The position numbers were made by a program, and so were the translations under genes. This document shows positions 5,796 through 8,761 of a DNA stretch of 8,761 nt, piece by piece. The stretch covers positions 1 through 8,761 of the forward strand of contig CALLYE010000133.1 in assembly GCA_937875545.1 (NCBI GenBank). The letters are read 5' to 3'. How positions within the stretch are numbered: the stretch's first letter is position 1; each line of letters starts with the position of its first letter. This stretch comes from DTU078 sp002397345 (GTDB lineage Bacteria > Bacillota > Clostridia > Oscillospirales > CAG-272). The notes under the pieces were generated by a model. It searched no databases and was not told the DNA's origin. It saw only the letters and a list, made by a program, of their open reading frames with translations.

Positions 5796-6908
5796 TTATT
5801 TAAGCGTTGAATTCTTTCCGGTCATAAAGTCCATTATCTTGTTATAAGCGATATCTTCCGGATCGATAATCACCGGATGCCAATCGCCCGGCGTCGTATA
5901 TTCATAGCAGGGGATCAAAACCGTCTCCGACGCGAGTATCAGACCGTCTTTTACGGTAAGCTTTTCCTGCAGTATCACTGTATACCGGTCGGTTGTGCGG
6001 CTGCCTCCGAATAAAAAGTTGCCCAGAGAATGCACTATAACCGAACCGCCGTAATATTCCATGGGCTGGAGTACATGCGGATGCCCGCCGATGACAAGAT
6101 CCGCGCCCGCGTCAATAAGTTTGCGCGCAGCGGCGGCTCGCCATTCGTCCGGCACATAAACGCGCTCGGTGCCGCCGTGATAATAGACAATCTGAAAATC
6201 CGTTTCATCGGACGATTGTTTTAACCAATCTATAATACGGTTCGCGCTCGATGCGTTATACAATGTACAGAGATAAAGTCCGATTTTTACGCCGTTAAGC
6301 TCGAAAACGAGCGGTTTATTGTCGTCGCCCCATTCCAAACCGGCGGCTTCGACAGCCGCGACGGTGTCCGCACGACCCTGTTTGCCGTAATCGTCCGCAT
6401 GGTTGTTGGCAAGCGACACAACGTCAACGCCGCCGGCGATGAAAATGCCGGCATTTTTGGATTTACTGCGATACCAATACGCGGGGCTATGGTTTTTGCC
6501 GATCGGAGAAAGTTCGGCGTCGGTGAAAACATTTTCGCAGTTTGCGATTGTCAGGCTGTCGTTTTTAAATATGTCGCTCACACCCGAGAAAAAATATTCG
6601 GGGCTTTTTGTATCGGCGGCGGCGTTGAAGCTGCCCGTGCCGGATCCGCCAAGCATCGTCGCGAGCATACAGTCGCCGACAAACGAAAGTGTTATGACCT
6701 CGGGCTTATCTTCCGGCGGCTCGGGGACGCAGGTGATATATGTGTTCTTTTCATCGGCGAAAAGCTGCGCGGCAGCACGCGTACGGAACAAATCGGCACC
6801 GTCGTCGTCAGAATATACTGCGGCGAGCGATAATGCCACAGTAAATATCGCGGCGGCAATAATTATCACTGCGAATATGAAAATTATTATCGCGTTTACT
6901 TTATTCAT
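5796..6908 (-). CDS. CapA-family (PGA_cap) metallophosphatase, membrane-anchored
   Basis: This 370-residue protein has one N-terminal transmembrane segment (about 7-31) with the rest outside, then a CapA-type metallophosphatase fold. Visible motifs are SFVGDCML (75-82, D79 metal ligand), NCEN (123-126, usually NLE), SLANNHADDYG (165-175), YYHGG (242-246), GGHPHVLQP (274-282) and SLGNF (294-298). The histidine and asparagine ligands expected of this fold are present. Relatives include the B. anthracis poly-gamma-glutamate capsule protein CapA, but most members are of unknown role. No capB or capC is nearby, so capsule synthesis should not be assumed. ATG at 6908 is chosen because the -10 box lies at 6940-6945, inside longer readings of the frame; ATG at 6932 would be nearly leaderless. 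The ribosome site (GGAAAA) is weak. Confidence 0.87.
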   Translation of the reverse strand: MNKVNAIIIFIFAVIIIAAAIFTVALSLAAVYSDDDGADLFRTRAAAQLFADEKNTYITCVPEPPEDKPEVITLSFVGDCMLATMLGGSGTGSFNAAADTKSPEYFFSGVSDIFKNDSLTIANCENVFTDAELSPIGKNHSPAYWYRSKSKNAGIFIAGGVDVVSLANNHADDYGKQGRADTVAAVEAAGLEWGDDNKPLVFELNGVKIGLYLCTLYNASSANRIIDWLKQSSDETDFQIVYYHGGTERVYVPDEWRAAAARKLIDAGADLVIGGHPHVLQPMEYYGGSVIVHSLGNFLFGGSRTTDRYTVILQEKLTVKDGLILASETVLIPCYEYTTPGDWHPVIIDPEDIAYNKIMDFMTGKNSTLK

Positions 6909-6939
6909 AAAAATTTTCCGATTATATAACATTATCAAT

Positions 6940-6968
6940 ATTATATCACATTTAACCGGCATTTTCAA
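6940..6968 (-). promoter_or_regulatory. promoter of the CapA-family gene
   Basis: On the minus strand -35 TTGAAA (6968-6963), a 17-bp spacer and consensus TATAAT (6945-6940) with a TGA before it. Predicted start is near 6933, about 25 nt before ATG 6908. It backs directly onto the SGNH promoter, with one base between the two -35 boxes. Confidence 0.75.
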
Positions 6969-6969
6969 A

Positions 6970-6998
6970 TTGATTTTTTATAGGTTGTGTGATATAAT
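6970..6998 (+). promoter_or_regulatory. promoter of the SGNH hydrolase gene
   Basis: -35 TTGATT (6970-6975), a 17-bp spacer and consensus TATAAT (6993-6998) with TGA before it. Predicted start is near 7005, about 65 nt before the GTG start. It is the mirror partner of the CapA-family promoter. Confidence 0.75.
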
Positions 6999-7069
6999 AA
7001 ACACAGCGGATTCAAACACAAATTACAATTATATGGTGCTTTTTTCTACGGATCATGGGTTAAATAAAA

Positions 7070-8014
7070 GTGGCGGAAATTATCATTAGGTTCAATAAAA
7101 AATTCGGCGGGACAATATGTTGCATATTGCTTGTCGCTTTGTTGTTTTCGATTACGGTCACAACTACGGCGTCGACACACGGGCAATATAATCACGGCAT
7201 AGCGAACGACTATATGCTTGCCGCGTCCGTACCGCTTGAAAGCGAAAAGCCGGATACACCGACCGAGGCGCTCGTGCTGCCCGACTATCTTGTCCCCCGC
7301 AGCGATGGATTTATTTTACCCAGCGCGGAAGAACTGGCGCGATATGCGACTATTCCTGTGCCTGAAGATATAAAAACGGATGACGACATAACCGCGGGCG
7401 GAAGACCGGTCGGAATACCCGAAAGCGGCGCTGTCAACGACAGCTACTTCGCTGACGCGCTGTTCGTCGGCGACAGCCGCACGGTTGGTCTGATGTCATA
7501 CTCCGGAGTGCAGAGCTGTTATTATGCAAAGGTATCGCTGAATATTTTCAGCGTGCTGCACACCGAATTTATAACGCTGCCCGGCTCGGACAGCATGGTT
7601 ACGGTACTCGGCGCTATTGAAAAAAATCCGGTTTTTAAAAAGGTCTACATCAGTTTCGGAATAAACGAGCTGGGTTATAACTCGGCATCTTTTATAAACG
7701 CTTATGAATATTTCCTCGACCGCGTTATGGCGCTGCTGCCGAACGCCGAGGTATATATTCAAAATGTGTTTTCCGTAACCGCCGCAGCTTCGGCGAAAAA
7801 TCAATACGGAGTAAACAACGACGCAATAAATAAAACAAACGAACTGCTCGCGGAGCTGGCTCGGAAAAAAGGCGTGAGTTATCTCAACCTGTACGAGCAG
7901 TTCGCGGGCGCGGACGGTACGCTTGATACAAGCCTGACAAGCGACGGCATCCATTTGAATAAAGCAGGTGTCGCGCAGCAGATGCAGTATATACGCACTC
8001 ATACAGTTAATTAA
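7070..8014 (+). CDS. exported SGNH/GDSL-type hydrolase
   Basis: This 314-residue protein has a basic N-terminus and a hydrophobic segment (about 14-34), either signal peptide or anchor, then a Pro/Asp-rich linker to about 125. The SGNH fold follows: block I FVGDSRTVGL (132-141, nucleophile S136), block III FGINEL (196-201, oxyanion N199) and block V SDGIHL (291-296, D292 and H295). All catalytic positions are present, so it should be an active ester hydrolase or acyl-transfer partner outside the cell, probably on a surface glycan; the substrate is inferred. The GTG start has only a weak site (ATGGGT), but no better in-frame start precedes the hydrophobic segment. It is followed after 68 nt by a DUF4358 lipoprotein. 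From memory, these two families often occur together with a membrane O-acyltransferase (MBOAT), which is absent here. Confidence 0.85.
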   Translation: MAEIIIRFNKKFGGTICCILLVALLFSITVTTTASTHGQYNHGIANDYMLAASVPLESEKPDTPTEALVLPDYLVPRSDGFILPSAEELARYATIPVPEDIKTDDDITAGGRPVGIPESGAVNDSYFADALFVGDSRTVGLMSYSGVQSCYYAKVSLNIFSVLHTEFITLPGSDSMVTVLGAIEKNPVFKKVYISFGINELGYNSASFINAYEYFLDRVMALLPNAEVYIQNVFSVTAAASAKNQYGVNNDAINKTNELLAELARKKGVSYLNLYEQFAGADGTLDTSLTSDGIHLNKAGVAQQMQYIRTHTVN

Positions 8015-8082
8015 ACCTTATAGGCGCGAACTCTACCTATTGTTTAATGTTATTAAAATACAATATTAGTGAGGACAAAATA

Positions 8083-8559
8083 ATGAAAAAATCTCGTTTT
8101 ATCGCGGTGATAATGTTGGCGGCAATCGTGTTCACCTTTGTTTCCTGCGAGAAAAAAGATCCGTATGCCAATCTTGAAATCGACGTTGAAAAGTTCGCGC
8201 TTGATTTGCGCGATAACGGAAAGTTCCTCGAGGAATTGGAACGGCTGGACGACAAAAACGTGCCGTATGTATATGACATCGGCACGCCGGATAAAATCGT
8301 TGTTTATGCCGGCAGCGGTGCAACGCCGGAGGAGATTATCGTCGCGCAGTTCGATGACGCAGCCGCGCGGAGTGACGCTTTTAAGAAGCTGAACGACCGG
8401 CTTGCCGCCCAGCGCAAGACCTTCGACGATTATAACGCTCAATATCGGCCCCTGCTGGACAACCCGCTGGTTACCGAGGTTGGAAAATATCTGATCTACT
8501 GCGTTTCCGACGACGCGGGCGCTTCACAGGCAGTGCTGAGCCGCTACACCGGGAAATAA
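8083..8559 (+). CDS. DUF4358-family lipoprotein
   Basis: This 158-residue exported protein has a signal peptide and the lipobox-like FVSC with C22, so it is probably lipid-anchored outside the membrane. The mature part matches my recollection of DUF4358 (function unknown): DIGTPDKIVVYAGSGATPEEIIVAQFDD (about 68-95), AFKKLNDRLAAQRKTFDDYN (about 102-121), VTEVGKYLIYCVSDD (about 132-146). No catalytic residues are evident, so it may be a binding or assembly factor. ATG at 8083 is chosen for GAGG at 8071-8074, 8 nt upstream, and because the signal peptide starts there; the frame runs back to 8047 without a site. It probably shares a transcript with the SGNH gene; a weak TACAAT box (8059-8064) lacks a clear -35. 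Confidence 0.75.
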   Translation: MKKSRFIAVIMLAAIVFTFVSCEKKDPYANLEIDVEKFALDLRDNGKFLEELERLDDKNVPYVYDIGTPDKIVVYAGSGATPEEIIVAQFDDAAARSDAFKKLNDRLAAQRKTFDDYNAQYRPLLDNPLVTEVGKYLIYCVSDDAGASQAVLSRYTGK

Positions 8560-8567
8560 ACGGGAAA

Positions 8568-8582
8568 CGGGGGTACACCCCG
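8568..8582 (+). terminator. small GC hairpin after the DUF4358 gene, possible terminator
   Basis: CGGGG (8568-8572) and CCCCG (8578-8582) form a 5-bp GC stem with loop GTACA, 9 nt after the stop. An AT-only inverted repeat follows: AATAATAA (8585-8592) and TTATTATT (8598-8605). The tract after the GC stem is A-rich rather than a U-run, so termination is possible but not convincing. I see no gene between 8606 and 8733. Confidence 0.35.
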
Positions 8583-8733
8583 CAAATAATAAATAAATTA
8601 TTATTAAATTGCTGCCAATGCAGAAATGAGCAAGTTTATTATGTTGTCATATATAGTTACGCCACGCGCGTTTGGTATAACACATTTATATTGGGTGCAT
8701 AATACAAAGATATTTATTATTGTCTGCGGGGGT

Positions 8734-8758
8734 CTGGGGGAGGTCTTACCTCCCCCAG
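8734..8758. repeat. perfect 11-bp GC hairpin at the window edge, REP-like or terminator
   Basis: CTGGGGGAGGT (8734-8744) and ACCTCCCCCAG (8748-8758) pair perfectly around loop CTT. It is preceded by GCGGGGGT. The window ends three bases later, so a U-run on the plus strand cannot be seen; on the minus strand no U-run follows. It may be a dispersed palindromic repeat or the terminator of a neighbouring gene. Confidence 0.5.
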
Positions 8759-8761
8759 CGT

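Larger units (their letters stand above)
6939..6999. repeat. 12-bp inverted repeat framing the divergent promoters
   Basis: TATTATATCACA (6939-6950) and TGTGATATAATA (6988-6999) are exact reverse complements, 37 bp apart, each containing one extended -10 box. The symmetry would present both promoters equally to polymerase, or to a dimeric regulator. Confidence 0.7.

Noticed and set aside
5796..6908. Poly-gamma-glutamate capsule operon
   Set aside because: Only a CapA-like protein is present, without capB, capC or capE, and most CapA-family members are not capsule enzymes.
6946..6992. TGTGA/TCACA halves as a CRP site between the CapA-family and SGNH genes
   Set aside because: The halves are 37 bp apart, not the 6 bp of a CRP site, and each is part of an extended -10 element.
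6403..7089. 228-codon plus-strand frame opposite the CapA-family gene
   Set aside because: It lies antisense to a gene with clear family motifs and runs across the divergent promoter region; its translation resembles no family I know.
8626..8761. Open frame from ATG at 8626 running off the window end (at least 45 codons)
   Set aside because: No ribosome binding site, and it reads through the AT-rich tail and the GC hairpin, giving a GGLGEVLPPP end typical of translated repeats.

Overview
The window looks like a chromosomal stretch from an anaerobic, gut-type member of the Clostridia (Bacillota). The evidence is sigma-A-type promoters, GGAG/GAGG ribosome binding sites, frequent GTG starts, a short zinc-finger anti-sigma factor of the clostridial kind, and a DUF4358 lipoprotein. 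The order or genus cannot be fixed from sequence alone. No tRNA, rRNA, insertion sequence, phage gene or CRISPR array is visible.

Layout: (1) 43-1086, minus strand: a Gfo/Idh/MocA sugar dehydrogenase resembling the WlbA/WbpB type, with its own near-consensus promoter. (2) 1087-1425: a divergent control region with one promoter for the dehydrogenase, two for the sigma gene, and a long leader. (3) 1426-5554, plus strand: an apparent five-gene operon of ECF sigma factor, membrane zinc-finger anti-sigma factor, AMP-forming acyl-CoA ligase, acetolactate synthase small subunit (ilvN) and a glycerophosphodiesterase-like lipoprotein. The middle three genes overlap, so translation is probably coupled. 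(4) 5555-5795: a convergent gap with hairpins and repeat-like sequence. (5) 5796-6908, minus strand: a membrane-anchored CapA-family metallophosphatase. (6) 6909-7069: a compact, nearly symmetric divergent promoter pair. (7) 7070-8014 and 8083-8559, plus strand: an exported SGNH hydrolase and a DUF4358 lipoprotein. (8) 8560-8761: a gene-free tail ending in a perfect 11-bp hairpin.

Most products act at, or could feed, the cell envelope: nucleotide-sugar oxidation, acyl activation, phosphodiester cleavage on the outer face, CapA-type and SGNH-type surface enzymes. My reading, which is inference, is an envelope or lipid homeostasis neighbourhood. Its most unusual element is an acyl-CoA ligase coupled to an ACT-domain IlvN, both behind an ECF sigma/anti-sigma pair. 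No single gene is new as a family; the novelty, if any, lies in the arrangement and in the control regions.
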